From: Candidatus Bathyarchaeota archaeon
Lineage (GTDB): Archaea > Thermoproteota > Bathyarchaeia > Bathyarchaeales > Bathycorpusculaceae
DNA: 64,000 nt
Assembly: GCA_026014585.1 (NCBI GenBank)
Contig: JAOZIA010000024.1
Span: forward strand, 496,001 to 560,000
Reading direction: 5' to 3'
Positions 1-9,210 of the stretch are shown here, in pieces; positions within the stretch are counted from its first letter, which is position 1; every line of letters starts with the position of its first letter. The notes under the pieces were generated by a model that was not told where the DNA came from, made no database searches, and saw nothing but the letters and a program-made list of their open reading frames with translations. The position numbers and the translations under genes were made by a program.

Positions 1-345
1 ATCGGGGTAACACCTTTCTTTATTTCAAAATTTCTCCAACTTTCCATAGGCAGTCAAATAGCTGCAGATATCCCAGCGACATCAATTTTTTCGTTAACAG
101 CATTTTTCTTGTTCCTTGCGGTTTTGCCGTTGGTTTATGCTCCTGAAACGTTACCTGAAAAAACAATGAAAGACCGCGAATTGAAAAACTACGTAGATAA
201 GGCTCAGAAAATGGCACAGAAAGAAAACGATAAACGACAAAATAAAGAAAAAGAAAAACCAGCTAAAGAAGAGTCCCCTGAAAAGAAAAAGGAAAACGGC
301 AAAGAATACGAAGAAGCCCGTGAATTGGCGGAAAAATACTATTAA
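1..345 (+). CDS. C-terminal end of a multi-pass membrane protein (5' truncated)
   Basis: The frame is open from the first base, so the N-terminus lies outside the window. The visible part holds a hydrophobic helix (about residues 30-49 of the fragment) followed by the motif YAPETLPEK and then a long, highly charged Lys/Glu tail that is probably cytoplasmic and helical. A membrane helix, then PETLPE, then a charged tail is what I remember from the C-termini of some archaeal MFS-like transporters, but too little is present to name a family. The stop lies 25 bases before the next gene on the same strand, so the two may be co-transcribed. Confidence 0.6.
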   Translation: MGVTPFFISKFLQLSIGSQIAADIPATSIFSLTAFFLFLAVLPLVYAPETLPEKTMKDRELKNYVDKAQKMAQKENDKRQNKEKEKPAKEESPEKKKENGKEYEEARELAEKYY

Positions 346-369
346 CCAGAACTGCGTAGCTGTAGAGTC

Positions 370-1500
370 ATGTTCTTTCATGTAATGCTGACCAGCGAGT
401 GCAATCTGCAATGCAAATACTGCTTTGGCGAAAGCTTGGAGGATTTTGATGAAGATTTCGGGGATGACATAGAAGTCGAGTATGCCTTGCCAAAAGAAGT
501 CAGCTATAACATGGAGACTCTTGACAGGTTCTGCAAAAAAGATAACGATTGCACCTTAACCTTTTACGGTGGAGAACCACTGCTCTGCATAGACCAACTA
601 AAACAGATAATGAAGAGTACTTCACCTAAGCGGTTTATGATTCAAACAAACGGGCTACTGCTGGACAGGTTAGAGCCCAAATACATTAACAAGTTTCACA
701 CAATGCTTGTCTCAATTGACGGTGAAGAAACTTTAACCAATTATTATCGTGGAGCAGGAACATTCCGCAAAGTCATAAACAACCTAAAACTTATCAAACA
801 AAACGGCTACACAGGCGAATTAATAGCGCGAATGACCATAATGGAACAAACCGACATTGAAAAACAGGTTAAATGGCTCCTAAACAACCAAGAATTTTCC
901 TTCACCTCCGTGCATTGGCAGCTTAACGCGGGTTTTTGGGGGAACGACTTCCAAAGACGCAACTTCCAAGAATGGGTCCAAACCAGCTATAACCCCGGCA
1001 TCCGCGCTCTTGCAGAGTTCTGGGTTGACCAAATGGAACAAAGAGGCGTCGTGCTTAAGCTTTACCCGTTGCTGGGAATTGCGTACTCGTTTTTGCATGG
1101 TGAAAAAAATTGTCTTATGCGGTGTGGCGCGGGGTGGATAAACTATGCAATACAGACGGACGGCCATATTATTGCTTGTCCAACCATGTGGGGTATGGAA
1201 AAATATTATCTGGGGCACATCGCCGACACGGACCCAAACAATCTGAAGCAGATGTTTGTGGCTGATAAGCCATGTGTGGATTGTAAAATTTTAGGGATTT
1301 GCGGTGGGAGATGCCTCTATACCAACCTTGTTAAGCGTTGGAAAGATGAGGAATACGCTTTTGTGTGCCAAACTGTCGAGAATCTTGCCGATTCTGTTAA
1401 GGCGCAAATTCCAAGGATTCAGAGCTTGATTGAAAACAAAAAAATAAGCCTGTCACAATTTGACTACGTCAAGTATAACGGTGCCGAAATAATCCCCTAA
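370..1500 (+). CDS. Radical SAM/SPASM-type enzyme, putative peptide-modifying (AF1577-like)
   Basis: The protein (376 aa) starts almost directly with the 4Fe-4S/SAM motif CNLQCKYC (Cys11, Cys15, Cys18). A GGEPLL stretch follows around residue 66, the usual SAM-binding GGE loop. The C-terminal third carries a second cysteine set (CLMRCGAGW, a Cys before PTMW, CVDCKILGICGGRC) typical of SPASM or twitch domains that hold auxiliary Fe-S clusters in peptide- or protein-modifying enzymes. The short N-terminus and overall layout resemble the archaeal AF1577 family of putative peptide modifiers, from memory. No obvious precursor peptide gene sits beside it; the small Cys-rich gene at 2612-2938 is the nearest candidate substrate but is on the other strand. 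Confidence 0.8.
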   Translation: MFFHVMLTSECNLQCKYCFGESLEDFDEDFGDDIEVEYALPKEVSYNMETLDRFCKKDNDCTLTFYGGEPLLCIDQLKQIMKSTSPKRFMIQTNGLLLDRLEPKYINKFHTMLVSIDGEETLTNYYRGAGTFRKVINNLKLIKQNGYTGELIARMTIMEQTDIEKQVKWLLNNQEFSFTSVHWQLNAGFWGNDFQRRNFQEWVQTSYNPGIRALAEFWVDQMEQRGVVLKLYPLLGIAYSFLHGEKNCLMRCGAGWINYAIQTDGHIIACPTMWGMEKYYLGHIADTDPNNLKQMFVADKPCVDCKILGICGGRCLYTNLVKRWKDEEYAFVCQTVENLADSVKAQIPRIQSLIENKKISLSQFDYVKYNGAEIIP

Positions 1501-1522
1501 AATTTTCTTTTTCAGCAAGTAG

Positions 1523-2041
1523 TTATTCTGGAAAACGCAACTTTCTACCCCATTGACAAGGAAATTCAACTGAACGAGTAGTTTTATGCTGCTGTTGCCG
1601 CAGCCCCAACGCTAAATCAACAAATTCTTTGACCTTCACGTGCTCAAAATCCCAGTTTGGCGTTCCATAGCTCAAGCCGCTACACATTGTATCTGCATAA
1701 ACGTAAAGTTGGGCTTTGCCATAGTTGAATATCGCTTGTTTTTCTTTGCCATATTTTGGTTGAGAGAGAACTTTGAAGGGCCAGAGTTTACAGGCATCAG
1801 GCTTCATATCTTGTAACACACAAGAATAATTGAAGGCATTATTACGAAGAAAAGCACAACTGCCATCGCTACCTCGTTTAATAAAAAACCGATTTAGACC
1901 AGTCACAGTGTTTTCCACGCCAAAAGTTTGGCTGATTTTGAGCCATTCAGGAAAATTTAAAACTACGCCGTAGAGTTTGCAGCAGTAGCCGCATCCTTTG
2001 CAATGCCAATCTGCAACGTTTCGCCATGGAACAAACTGCAT
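1523..2041 (-). CDS. YkgJ-family CxxCxxCC zinc/iron-binding protein
   Basis: A 172-residue protein with the defining N-terminal motif CKGCGYCC (residues about 15-22), followed by a conserved Cys in SCAFL and the pair SCVLQDMKPDAC, then a KLWPF segment. This is the arrangement of the YkgJ (PF03692) family, thought to chelate Zn or an Fe-S cluster; its biochemical role is not established. It is convergent with the radical SAM gene (22-base gap). The ATG is immediately preceded by a 7-bp dyad and, further up, by a TATA-like run, so transcription probably starts just ahead of the start codon. Confidence 0.8.
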   Translation of the reverse strand: MQFVPWRNVADWHCKGCGYCCKLYGVVLNFPEWLKISQTFGVENTVTGLNRFFIKRGSDGSCAFLRNNAFNYSCVLQDMKPDACKLWPFKVLSQPKYGKEKQAIFNYGKAQLYVYADTMCSGLSYGTPNWDFEHVKVKEFVDLALGLRQQQHKTTRSVEFPCQWGRKLRFPE

Positions 2042-2059
2042 GTTTAAGCGCTCTTAAAC
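2042..2059. promoter_or_regulatory. Dyad GTTTAAG-N4-CTTAAAC directly before the YkgJ-like gene
   Basis: Perfect 7-bp inverted repeat with a 4-bp centre, ending one base before the ATG at 2041. A TATA-like run on the same strand around 2081-2094 would place the transcription start at about 2059, so the dyad covers the first transcribed bases. That suits a repressor operator, though chance cannot be excluded for arms of this length. Confidence 0.35.
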
Positions 2060-2111
2060 CGCAAATGACAGAGGGGGCAAATTAAAAAATTTTCCCAAGA
2101 AAACGTGGAAA

Positions 2112-2588
2112 TCATGGTTTTTTGTACAGATAAAGTGTATGTGAGGGATATCCCAGTTGGGGGTTTTCGCAGAAATTCTCTATTTTCTCAGGTCGCCAAC
2201 CGATAACCTCATAGTCATGCGAGACCACACGCACGCCTTTTTTGAGTTCCCGCTCCAGTTTAGGTTTAATTCGTTCATTAGCGCTTGTTGTTAAGTAAAG
2301 GAAAACCACATCTGCTGAAGTTAAATTCACAGTAAACATGTCCCCGTTAACGATGGTTATGCGGTTTGAGAGATTGTTTTCTTCAACAGAACCCATAGCT
2401 CTTTTTGCTAGGTCTTCTCTGAGTTCGATTCCTACGCCTCTTGCACCAAAGTCCTTAGCCGCCATAAGAAGGGTTCTGCCATCACCTGAGCCCATGTCAA
2501 AAAGAATCTCTCCAGCTTTTAAATCAGCGATTTTGAGCATACGCTCTACAACACAGATTGGGCTTGGAACAAAAGGAGCAATAAACAA
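2112..2588 (-). CDS. Small class I SAM-dependent methyltransferase
   Basis: A 158-residue protein with the SAM-binding motif I FDMGSGDGRTLLMAA (about residues 30-44) and the acidic end of strand 2 at GIELREDLA, followed by a NGDMF motif and a VVFLYLT strand 4. It is a minimal Rossmann methyltransferase without an added substrate domain, similar to archaeal proteins loosely annotated as DOT1-like or ribosomal-protein methyltransferases; the substrate is unknown. The start is a TTG. The gene is immediately downstream of the Cys-rich gene 2612-2938 on the same strand and could share its transcript. Confidence 0.75.
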   Translation of the reverse strand: MFIAPFVPSPICVVERMLKIADLKAGEILFDMGSGDGRTLLMAAKDFGARGVGIELREDLAKRAMGSVEENNLSNRITIVNGDMFTVNLTSADVVFLYLTTSANERIKPKLERELKKGVRVVSHDYEVIGWRPEKIENFCENPQLGYPSHTLYLYKKP

Positions 2589-2611
2589 TTCTTTTCAACT
2601 CTCAATTTAGA

Positions 2612-2938
2612 TTAAGAAACATAGCCGTCTTGCTTGGATCGGGGTCGCTTAGCTTCACCGCATTTAACGCAACTTTGCGCGCACAGTTCAAGATATTTAG
2701 CTTCGTCACCTGAACCGATGGCTTCGGCTGCTTTTTGACATAGTTCGCTTGGTTCACTGCACCCGTCTTCTTTGCATAAGCTTGAAATGTAGGTGCAGAT
2801 TTCTTGGACATCTTCTGGTTCAAGCACCGCACGATGTGTACGTACAAGCAAGCAGAGTTCACGGGCCATAACGCAGGTTTTCACGAATTTTATGCGTTCC
2901 AAAACTTCTTTTCTCAGATTTTTTCGGCTTATCTCCAC
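2612..2938 (-). CDS. Small cysteine-rich helical protein, function unknown
   Basis: A 108-residue soluble protein with nine cysteines, including CVMARELC, CTYISSLC and the C-terminal CAQSCVKCG. The sequence between them is helical and amphipathic, and the spacing recalls four-helix Cys-rich metal-binding proteins, but I do not recognise the family with confidence. Translation probably starts at a GTG with AGGAG about 11 bases upstream. It precedes the small methyltransferase in the same orientation. A role in metal binding, or as a substrate of the nearby radical SAM enzyme, is only a guess. Confidence 0.6.
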   Translation of the reverse strand: MEISRKNLRKEVLERIKFVKTCVMARELCLLVRTHRAVLEPEDVQEICTYISSLCKEDGCSEPSELCQKAAEAIGSGDEAKYLELCAQSCVKCGEAKRPRSKQDGYVS

Positions 2939-3097
2939 GCTTTAAAGTCTCCTACTGACAACATAGCAACAGATAACCCAAAATAACCATTCTATACTTA
3001 AAAAGTTGCTGTTATTTGCACTGTTTGGCTACTCTTAACGCATTATTTGTTTACGAAAAGTTATTAATACGTTTTTTTAACCAATTGCATCCAAAGG

Positions 3098-4042
3098 ATG
3101 GCTAAATTGAGCAACATCAAATGGCTGATAAAAGAAAAAATTGTGTCACTTCAAAAAAACAAAAACAAGAAAACATTATACATAATCATAGCTGCAACGC
3201 TTGTGAATTTTTGCATTTTTCTTTTTGCCTTCCCAGACGCGTTTAAACTGCCAGCTGATGCCACGTTTGCAAGGGATTTTTCGGCTTATTATATTGGGGA
3301 ATGGCGGCTGTTTAATAACCCAACCCAAGTGTACTATGGCGGCGGATTGCCCACTGACTACCCGATTTACCCCATGGTTCAATCCTTTAAGTATACGCCT
3401 TCTTTTCTGGTTATGTTTGCACCTTTTGTTTTGCTGAGTTATGAAAACGCGCTTGCAGCCTTTGACTTGTTAACGGTTGCGTTGATTCCTGCTTTGGCTT
3501 TTTTTGTTTACAAACTGGTAAAAGACAAAAACATCATCTTAGCCGCGGCAGTTGCCATAATTGTCCTGATAAACCCTCTACCAGCCATACAAATTAACAA
3601 TACAATAAGTTATGCAGCAGGATACTATTTTGGGTACCTTTTAGGAAACGCCCACATACTGCAAGCGATTCTGTTAGTGGGCGCATTATACTTTGGGTTT
3701 GCAAAGAAACCGTGGCTGTCAGCCTTGCTCTTTACTTTCGGAGCGTTTGACCCCCGCCCCGCGTTGTTTGCGTTGCCGCTGCTTTTATGGTATAACAGGG
3801 GGGAACTGGCGAAGTTTGTTTCTGGCACTGCTGGTTTGGTTGTTTTGACTAATTTGCCCTTTTTCTTCTATTATGGCGTGGGTTTTGCGTTTTTAAGAGA
3901 AATTGGGCAGGCTCATATTGTTTCTCAATGGTACCCGTATGATTGGGTACCCATATATGCGGTTTTAGCCTTAACAATAATGGAAGTAATCACGACCCTA
4001 AACAAAAAATATCCCAACCTCAAAACTCAATTAAGGGTTTAG
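3098..4042 (+). CDS. Multi-pass membrane protein, GT87/DUF2029-like
   Basis: A 314-residue integral membrane protein with one helix at residues about 26-45, a luminal segment containing RDFSAYYIGEW, and about seven further hydrophobic helices. An Asp and a double Tyr shortly after the first helix, then hydrophobic bundles, fit the GT87 (DUF2029, mannosyltransferase-like) polyprenyl-phosphate-sugar-dependent glycosyltransferases, whose catalytic Asp lies in the first outer loop. It is short for the family (usually 380-450 aa), so it may be a reduced member. The 3' end overlaps the convergent PIN-like gene by 4 bases. Confidence 0.65.
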   Translation: MAKLSNIKWLIKEKIVSLQKNKNKKTLYIIIAATLVNFCIFLFAFPDAFKLPADATFARDFSAYYIGEWRLFNNPTQVYYGGGLPTDYPIYPMVQSFKYTPSFLVMFAPFVLLSYENALAAFDLLTVALIPALAFFVYKLVKDKNIILAAAVAIIVLINPLPAIQINNTISYAAGYYFGYLLGNAHILQAILLVGALYFGFAKKPWLSALLFTFGAFDPRPALFALPLLLWYNRGELAKFVSGTAGLVVLTNLPFFFYYGVGFAFLREIGQAHIVSQWYPYDWVPIYAVLALTIMEVITTLNKKYPNLKTQLRV

Positions 4043-4308
4043 AGGATGGTTTCTTTTATTTTCTGGTCAACAAGCTTAGCAAGCAACAAATTTGAGACAA
4101 AAACACATTTAACATCCAATAGTTGCGCCAGTTCAGCAGGTTTTTGGTCCTCAGTCACCAAAAGCAACCCGTTCTTGCCCGCATATTCGACAACTTCACG
4201 GTCTTTAGCACCGCTTAACCCTACCTCCTGAACGGTCTTAACCTCATAGCCCAGAGTTTCAAGGTATTCTTTTAACCCTGCATACATTTCATCGAGAAGC
4301 AGTTTCAT
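4039..4308 (-). CDS. DUF5615/Mut7-C-like PIN-fold protein
   Basis: An 89-residue protein starting MKLLLDEM, then GLKEYLETLGYEV, GAKDREVVEYA and a LLVTEDQ strand. This is the layout of DUF5615 (PIN-like) proteins, whose first Asp and the later D/E and TxD residues correspond to the acidic ribonuclease centre. Some members are toxins of toxin-antitoxin pairs; no DUF433-type antitoxin partner is visible next to it, so it may be solitary or have another role. It lies between the GT87-like gene (convergent) and the Lhr helicase upstream on the same strand. Confidence 0.7.
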   Translation of the reverse strand: MKLLLDEMYAGLKEYLETLGYEVKTVQEVGLSGAKDREVVEYAGKNGLLLVTEDQKPAELAQLLDVKCVFVSNLLLAKLVDQKIKETIL

Positions 4309-4372
4309 AAGTGTTTGAAAGCTGGTTCCATATTAATTTAGCTTTCTAGCTATTAGAGGGGTGTGTTTCAAG

Positions 4373-7246
4373 TTAGAAGCGTTTGCTAAGTGCTTTACGC
4401 TCCGCCTCAAGCACCAGTTCATAGAATTGCTCGGAAAACTTGGGCTCCTTCTCCAGCAGACCCTTCACATCAGCAATCGCCACCCGCCGAGCACTCAACG
4501 CAACCGCCGCCAACCTGCCATACTTTTCAATTAACTCCGCGGTCTGCAATGCGATTTGCCGCATTTTTTCCTCACTCTTAGCCAAGTTCTCGCCACGCTT
4601 ATCAATCAAACCAGAGGCACGTTCCTCATCAATTTTAAGCATGCCTATTGCGTGAGAGCCACATCTGGGGCATTGGGGTTTGTTGGGTAGGTCTTTGATG
4701 CGTATCATCTCCATGTAATCCCAGCAAGACGTGCACACGAAATTGCCTGTCTCGTTAAGCAGTCTTGCCTTGGCGGATTCCACGAGTACGGCGCGCATAC
4801 GTTCAGGCGGAATTAGGTCGGTTTTCATGCTAACCCGTTCAATGCCGACTCGGGCAACAGGGGTTGCTTCGCCATGATTGTTGATTACTTGCAGTTTTGA
4901 CAGCCCAGCACGCATCCGTTTAAGCGCCATAATTGTGCCGTCTATGTCGAGGTCTTTGCTGAAAACTTCTTTTAAGCCTTCATCATAAATTGGGGTTCCT
5001 TCAAAACTGGTGACTAACTTTTGGATGCTAACGTTACTAAAATCTGCCCATTTTTTGAGCGCCCCAAACCGCCGCGCAACATGGACAACACGGCGTTTGA
5101 ATAAGCCTGTTTTCACAGTGGACAACGTTAGGGTGTCTTTCACGGCTTGCTCAGAGAAGGTTTGCAGCTCCGAAAACACTTCTTTTATGCCTTCCGCGTT
5201 CATGGAGCCCATGGTTTGCACAAAAACCCGATAGGGGTCATGCTGAACCACAATACCCCTGCCCAATTTATCGCTAAGCACTTGCCCCAACAACTGCGCC
5301 AGTGCACGATTAACCAGCGAGCCGAAATTGCAGTGCACAATCACAAACTCGCCCCAGTCCTCAAACACCACCCGCTCCTCAGTAGGAACAGCCAAACCCA
5401 AATTAACCTGCTCCAAAGTTTCCGCTATAGCACGCAAAATCGTGTCTTTATCAGCAGGGTATTTTTCTGTAAGCATCATGCTGACTTCTTCAGGGCTGTG
5501 TCCAGCTTGGATTTGCTGCTCCACGAACCCGCGGATTTGAGCGACTTCTTGCGCTACGCCGAAGGGCACGGGGATTTCTTCGCCTATCCAGCTGGGGATG
5601 GAGCCTGCGGAGTCGGTTACGGGGCGCACGTATACTTTGTCTTCGGTGTTGTGCATGATTTGCCATGGGCTGCCGCGTATGATGAATTTGGTTCCGATTT
5701 TGCCGTATTCCGCCATGAATGCCTCATCTAAAACGCCTATGGCAGTGTTCATTGATTCATCGATGACGAGGAATTGTTTTTCTTCGGGAATCATGGAGAG
5801 GTTGTCAAAGTAGTATTCAAAGAGTGCCTTAGACTGGGAGGGCTTGAGTACAACTTGGTCTTCAAAAGATGCCCACGCGAGTCGAGGGAACCGTGAGTGC
5901 ATGTATTTGAGGGCTTTTTCCACATCCTGCAAGGTCAAGTCCTGAAAAGGCGCGGCTTTCTGCATAAGCTCAAGAATCTGCCCAAAGCTCAGTCGCCGAT
6001 TTTTAAGGAGTAAACCCGCGATTTGATTAACCAACACGTCATAGGGCTTGTCGGGGATTTCTACAGGTTCCAGCTCTTCTGATAGAGCACGACGGGCTAT
6101 AACCATCGCCTCCAAAGTGTCATCAGAATCCATCCCAATAATAACGCCTTCCGCTATGTCACCGTAACTGTGTCCTGCCCTGCCAACCCTCTGAATCAAC
6201 CGCGTAACCTGCCGTGGACTCATATACTGAATAACAAAATCGATGCTACCAATGTCGATGCCCAATTCTAGGCTACTGGTGGCAATCAACCCGTTTAGTT
6301 GTCCGCTTTTTAGGCCTGATTCGGCTGCGATTCGGCTGGTTTTTGCAAGGGAACCGTGATGGATTGAGATGGGGAAGTCGATGTCCCAGACTTTGAAACG
6401 GGAAGCCAAAACTTCACTGACCGAGCGCGTGTTGGTGAAAAGCAGAACGGATTTGCGTTTGCTCATGAAATCGCGGATAATGCGCAGTCGCGCTGCCACT
6501 TCGGGGTGCGTGTAGATTTTTGCGGCTAACCGCGTGTCTTCTTCGGTGGGTTTTGGATAAATCACTTGCAGTTTGACCAGTTTAGCCACAGGTGTTCGCA
6601 CGATTTCCACAGGACGCTTATCGCCAACGAGAAACTGGGCAACCCGCTCAGGACTGCCAATTGTTGCTGAGAGCCCAACCATTTGAAAATCTCTGCCAAT
6701 CAGGTCACGGATGCGTTCAAGCGCCAAAGAAAGCTGGCTACCCCGTTTGCTATCTGCGAGCTCATGCACCTCGTCAATCACCACACACCGAAGTGCTTGT
6801 AGGTGTTGACGCAAAATCCAGCCAGAGAGGATGGCTTGCAATGTTTCAGGGGTTGTGATTAGGATATCAGGTGGGCTTCGGGATTGCCTAGTGCGTTCTT
6901 TGGGTTCAGTGTCACCATGACGAACTGCAAGTTTAATGTCCAGATTATTGCACCACCATTGAAGCCTGCCCAGCAAATCGCGGTTCAGGGCACGCAGAGG
7001 CGTCAAGTATAACACCTTTATGCCAGGAGTTCTTGGTTCTTGTAAGAGTTTGCTTAGGACTGGGAGGAAGGCGGCTTCGGTTTTGCCTGTGGCGGTTGGG
7101 GAAATTACTAGAACGTTTTTGCCGTCGAGGATTTTTGGTATGGTTTTTTGTTGGGGTTCGGTTGGTTTTCGGAAGCCTCGCTGTTCGATGAGCCGCCGAA
7201 CTGGCTTTACGAGCAAATCAAAAGCATTTTCAGAAGCATCCTGCAA
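4373..7246 (-). CDS. lhr: Lhr-type superfamily 2 ATP-dependent DNA helicase
   Basis: A 957-residue SF2 helicase. The Walker A motif TATGKT is at 51-56, DEVH at 158-161, motif III VGLSATIG near 195, and motif VI QRVGRAGHS near 355. The first two RecA domains are followed by the winged-helix and Lhr-specific regions, and a C-terminal Cys4 element (CTSCWDYM ... CPRCGSH) near 870-900 marks the archaeal subtype. Family members unwind DNA or RNA-DNA hybrids 3' to 5' and are linked to repair of stalled replication forks. Translation starts at TTG. The gene is monocistronic in appearance. Confidence 0.93.
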   Translation of the reverse strand: MQDASENAFDLLVKPVRRLIEQRGFRKPTEPQQKTIPKILDGKNVLVISPTATGKTEAAFLPVLSKLLQEPRTPGIKVLYLTPLRALNRDLLGRLQWWCNNLDIKLAVRHGDTEPKERTRQSRSPPDILITTPETLQAILSGWILRQHLQALRCVVIDEVHELADSKRGSQLSLALERIRDLIGRDFQMVGLSATIGSPERVAQFLVGDKRPVEIVRTPVAKLVKLQVIYPKPTEEDTRLAAKIYTHPEVAARLRIIRDFMSKRKSVLLFTNTRSVSEVLASRFKVWDIDFPISIHHGSLAKTSRIAAESGLKSGQLNGLIATSSLELGIDIGSIDFVIQYMSPRQVTRLIQRVGRAGHSYGDIAEGVIIGMDSDDTLEAMVIARRALSEELEPVEIPDKPYDVLVNQIAGLLLKNRRLSFGQILELMQKAAPFQDLTLQDVEKALKYMHSRFPRLAWASFEDQVVLKPSQSKALFEYYFDNLSMIPEEKQFLVIDESMNTAIGVLDEAFMAEYGKIGTKFIIRGSPWQIMHNTEDKVYVRPVTDSAGSIPSWIGEEIPVPFGVAQEVAQIRGFVEQQIQAGHSPEEVSMMLTEKYPADKDTILRAIAETLEQVNLGLAVPTEERVVFEDWGEFVIVHCNFGSLVNRALAQLLGQVLSDKLGRGIVVQHDPYRVFVQTMGSMNAEGIKEVFSELQTFSEQAVKDTLTLSTVKTGLFKRRVVHVARRFGALKKWADFSNVSIQKLVTSFEGTPIYDEGLKEVFSKDLDIDGTIMALKRMRAGLSKLQVINNHGEATPVARVGIERVSMKTDLIPPERMRAVLVESAKARLLNETGNFVCTSCWDYMEMIRIKDLPNKPQCPRCGSHAIGMLKIDEERASGLIDKRGENLAKSEEKMRQIALQTAELIEKYGRLAAVALSARRVAIADVKGLLEKEPKFSEQFYELVLEAERKALSKRF

Positions 7247-7499
7247 ACTGCAAAGACCCCAAATATTATTGATGGGATAGGCTTTAAGTAAATAAGTTTT
7301 GGGTGAATCTTAAAAGAAATGTTGCCTTAGAGCGGTCAGCATTTTCTACACCGTCAATCAAAGCAACTAAAATCGGCGGGTCTCAAGTGAAGAGGGCAAG
7401 AAACACCGTTTTTACACAACTTTTAAAAACAAACAATCATGATAACGTCAAAGAAAGAAGGCGAGTCTGTTTAAGCTAAAATTTGCCCTCTTAATTTGT

Positions 7500-8033
7500 G
7501 TGTTCTTGGTTTTGTCGCCAGTTTTATTGAACAGTGTTGCTGCTGAGTACTTCACAGTTAATGTTGAGTCTCCAATTGAGGAAGCAACCTACTATGGCGA
7601 CAGCATTATAGTTAAAATAAACGTGACCTACCCAGCTACATTAAACGCCGATCCCTATATTCGACCTGTCTGCTATTTAGACGGACAACTATATGACCGA
7701 ATAAGCTTAACTGAAAAAGACAGCGGAGACTGGCAGAACAAACCAACAGTTGCGGGTGGAGAAATTATTTTGAAAAATTTAACTCAAGGAGAACACACCA
7801 TAACAATCAACGGTACAGCAGCAAGCAGTTGGTTTATTGTTCCTGCACCGCGTGTTTACGAGAACTTAACCTCTATAAACGCCAGTTTTTTTGTTGACTT
7901 AACACCGACAGAGAAGCCAACACAACAACCGCAAGCCTTCACTTCAGCGGCGATATTTATAGGAGCAGTTATTGTAGTGGTTATCCTAGCTGCTGTAAGC
8001 CTTCTGATATACCGAAAAAAGACGGGTAATTGA
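7500..8033 (+). CDS. Membrane-anchored surface protein with signal peptide
   Basis: The protein has an N-terminal hydrophobic signal ending LLNSVAAEYF, an extracytoplasmic beta-rich domain (about 110 aa), a Pro/Thr/Gln linker, and a C-terminal transmembrane helix followed by YRKKTGN. It resembles archaeal type I surface proteins with an Ig-like ectodomain; no ligand can be named. GTG at 7500 is the first canonical start, but the frame stays open back to 7446 and the upstream codons encode the basic residues (LFKLKF) that a signal peptide normally needs. A TATA-like run near 7424 and AAGG at 7457-7461 would fit initiation at the CTG at 7467. Confidence 0.65.
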   Translation: MFLVLSPVLLNSVAAEYFTVNVESPIEEATYYGDSIIVKINVTYPATLNADPYIRPVCYLDGQLYDRISLTEKDSGDWQNKPTVAGGEIILKNLTQGEHTITINGTAASSWFIVPAPRVYENLTSINASFFVDLTPTEKPTQQPQAFTSAAIFIGAVIVVVILAAVSLLIYRKKTGN

Positions 8034-8259
8034 AGGTTTTAAGTTCTTGAGGCTTAGAGTCAGGCTTTCTGTGTTATTGTATAATTTTGTGCTTGCCGTA
8101 GTGGTTTATTGACGTGTTTAATATTGGTTTGAAAAAAAAGTGTTTCTTAACTTAAACAAAAAAATGTTTAAAATCCATGAAGAAACAGAAAATATGTACC
8201 TTAACATTATGGAAAGTCTTTTATCCAATCAGTAATAACGTAACATGGAGGAAAAACTT

Positions 8260-8430
8260 ATGGCGAAATGTCCAAAATGCTCAACAGACGTTGCAAAAGC
8301 AAAGAAAACATGGAAAATGGCAGGCCGACCAGACAAACAAGGAAAACGCATGCAACTAGAAATCGGCTTATACGAATGCCCAAAATGCGGCAACGTATTC
8401 CGAGAAGTTCTCAGCAAAAAGAAAATTTAA
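8260..8430 (+). CDS. Small zinc-ribbon protein
   Basis: A 56-residue protein beginning MAKCPKC and ending with a second knuckle YECPKCGNVFREV, so two CPxC pairs can form one zinc ribbon; the middle is basic (KAKKTWKMAGRPDKQGKR). I recall close relatives in Bathyarchaeia and other Thermoproteota, sometimes labelled chromatin- or chorismate-binding without proof. Strong nucleic-acid-binding character is inferred from the basic ribbon. The start at 8260 is chosen because GGAGG lies 8 bases upstream; an in-frame ATG at 8245 would put that GGAGG inside the gene. Confidence 0.8.
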   Translation: MAKCPKCSTDVAKAKKTWKMAGRPDKQGKRMQLEIGLYECPKCGNVFREVLSKKKI

Positions 8431-8539
8431 ATCGTAATCACCAACAATCTTCCTTTTTATTTTTTCATAACTTAGCGACAAGTTTTAAAACCAAGAACAC
8501 CTAATCAAGGAACACATGCCAGCTAATTGAGGCAAAACA

Positions 8540-9208
8540 GTGCTGACCATAAAAAAATTATTCAAAAACGAATATTTCACAACTGTTCTGATTATTGTCA
8601 TCATGATAATTTTCGTGGTTGGCTTTTTTTACGGTTCACAATTGTTTCTCAACACGACCAATCCAATAGTTACAGTTGAGAGCGGTAGCATGTGCATAGA
8701 ATACGGCGGCAACTGTGACGGATGGAGTCACCCCTTTGACATGACCTTGCATGTCGGTGACATACTGATAATTCAAGGATTAAAAACTGAAGACTACAAG
8801 ACCGACTACCCAAACAGCGACATTATAGTCTACCGTGACATCGCCCATGATAGATTGATTGTTCATCGAATAGTAGGAGAGCATACAATCGATGGCAAGA
8901 TATACTTTTACACTAAAGGAGACGGAAATGGACCAACCCTTTACCCAAACATACCTAACTCCTCAGAATATGACCAGTTTGTTGGTCCAGACGGCGTCAG
9001 TGAAGACCTTGTAGTCGGAAAAGTTGTTGGTAGAATTCCATGGTTTGGGCACATAACGCTGTTTATGGATCCTGAGAGAAACCCGTGGGGACGCCCCATC
9101 GTCATAGGCTTGATTATTCTGCTTATAGTTATAGAGTTTATTTTGCCTTTGGCAAAGAAAGGGAAGCGAATAGCTGAACAACAACAAAACGTGGGTGTTC
9201 AAACATAG
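8540..9208 (+). CDS. Signal peptidase I (archaeal S26 type)
   Basis: A 222-residue membrane protease with an N-terminal helix (about 15-35), the catalytic-serine segment VESGSM just after it, a VHRIVGE segment carrying the His that replaces the bacterial Lys in archaeal/ER-type enzymes, a KGDGN box near residue 135, and a C-terminal transmembrane helix before the basic end. The enzyme removes signal peptides from secreted and surface proteins such as those at 7500 and 16826. Between the serine and His boxes there is a longer insert (HPFDMTLHVGDILII) than in the minimal family. The start is GTG. Confidence 0.9.
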   Translation: MLTIKKLFKNEYFTTVLIIVIMIIFVVGFFYGSQLFLNTTNPIVTVESGSMCIEYGGNCDGWSHPFDMTLHVGDILIIQGLKTEDYKTDYPNSDIIVYRDIAHDRLIVHRIVGEHTIDGKIYFYTKGDGNGPTLYPNIPNSSEYDQFVGPDGVSEDLVVGKVVGRIPWFGHITLFMDPERNPWGRPIVIGLIILLIVIEFILPLAKKGKRIAEQQQNVGVQT

Positions 9209-9210
9209 GT

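Noticed and set aside
4039-4308. PIN-like gene as part of a toxin-antitoxin pair
   Set aside because: No antitoxin-like small gene adjoins it on the same strand; a toxin role is not supported by context.
8163-8231. 22-codon ORF MFKIHEETEN... upstream of the zinc-ribbon gene
   Set aside because: No ribosome site; more likely leader or promoter sequence.
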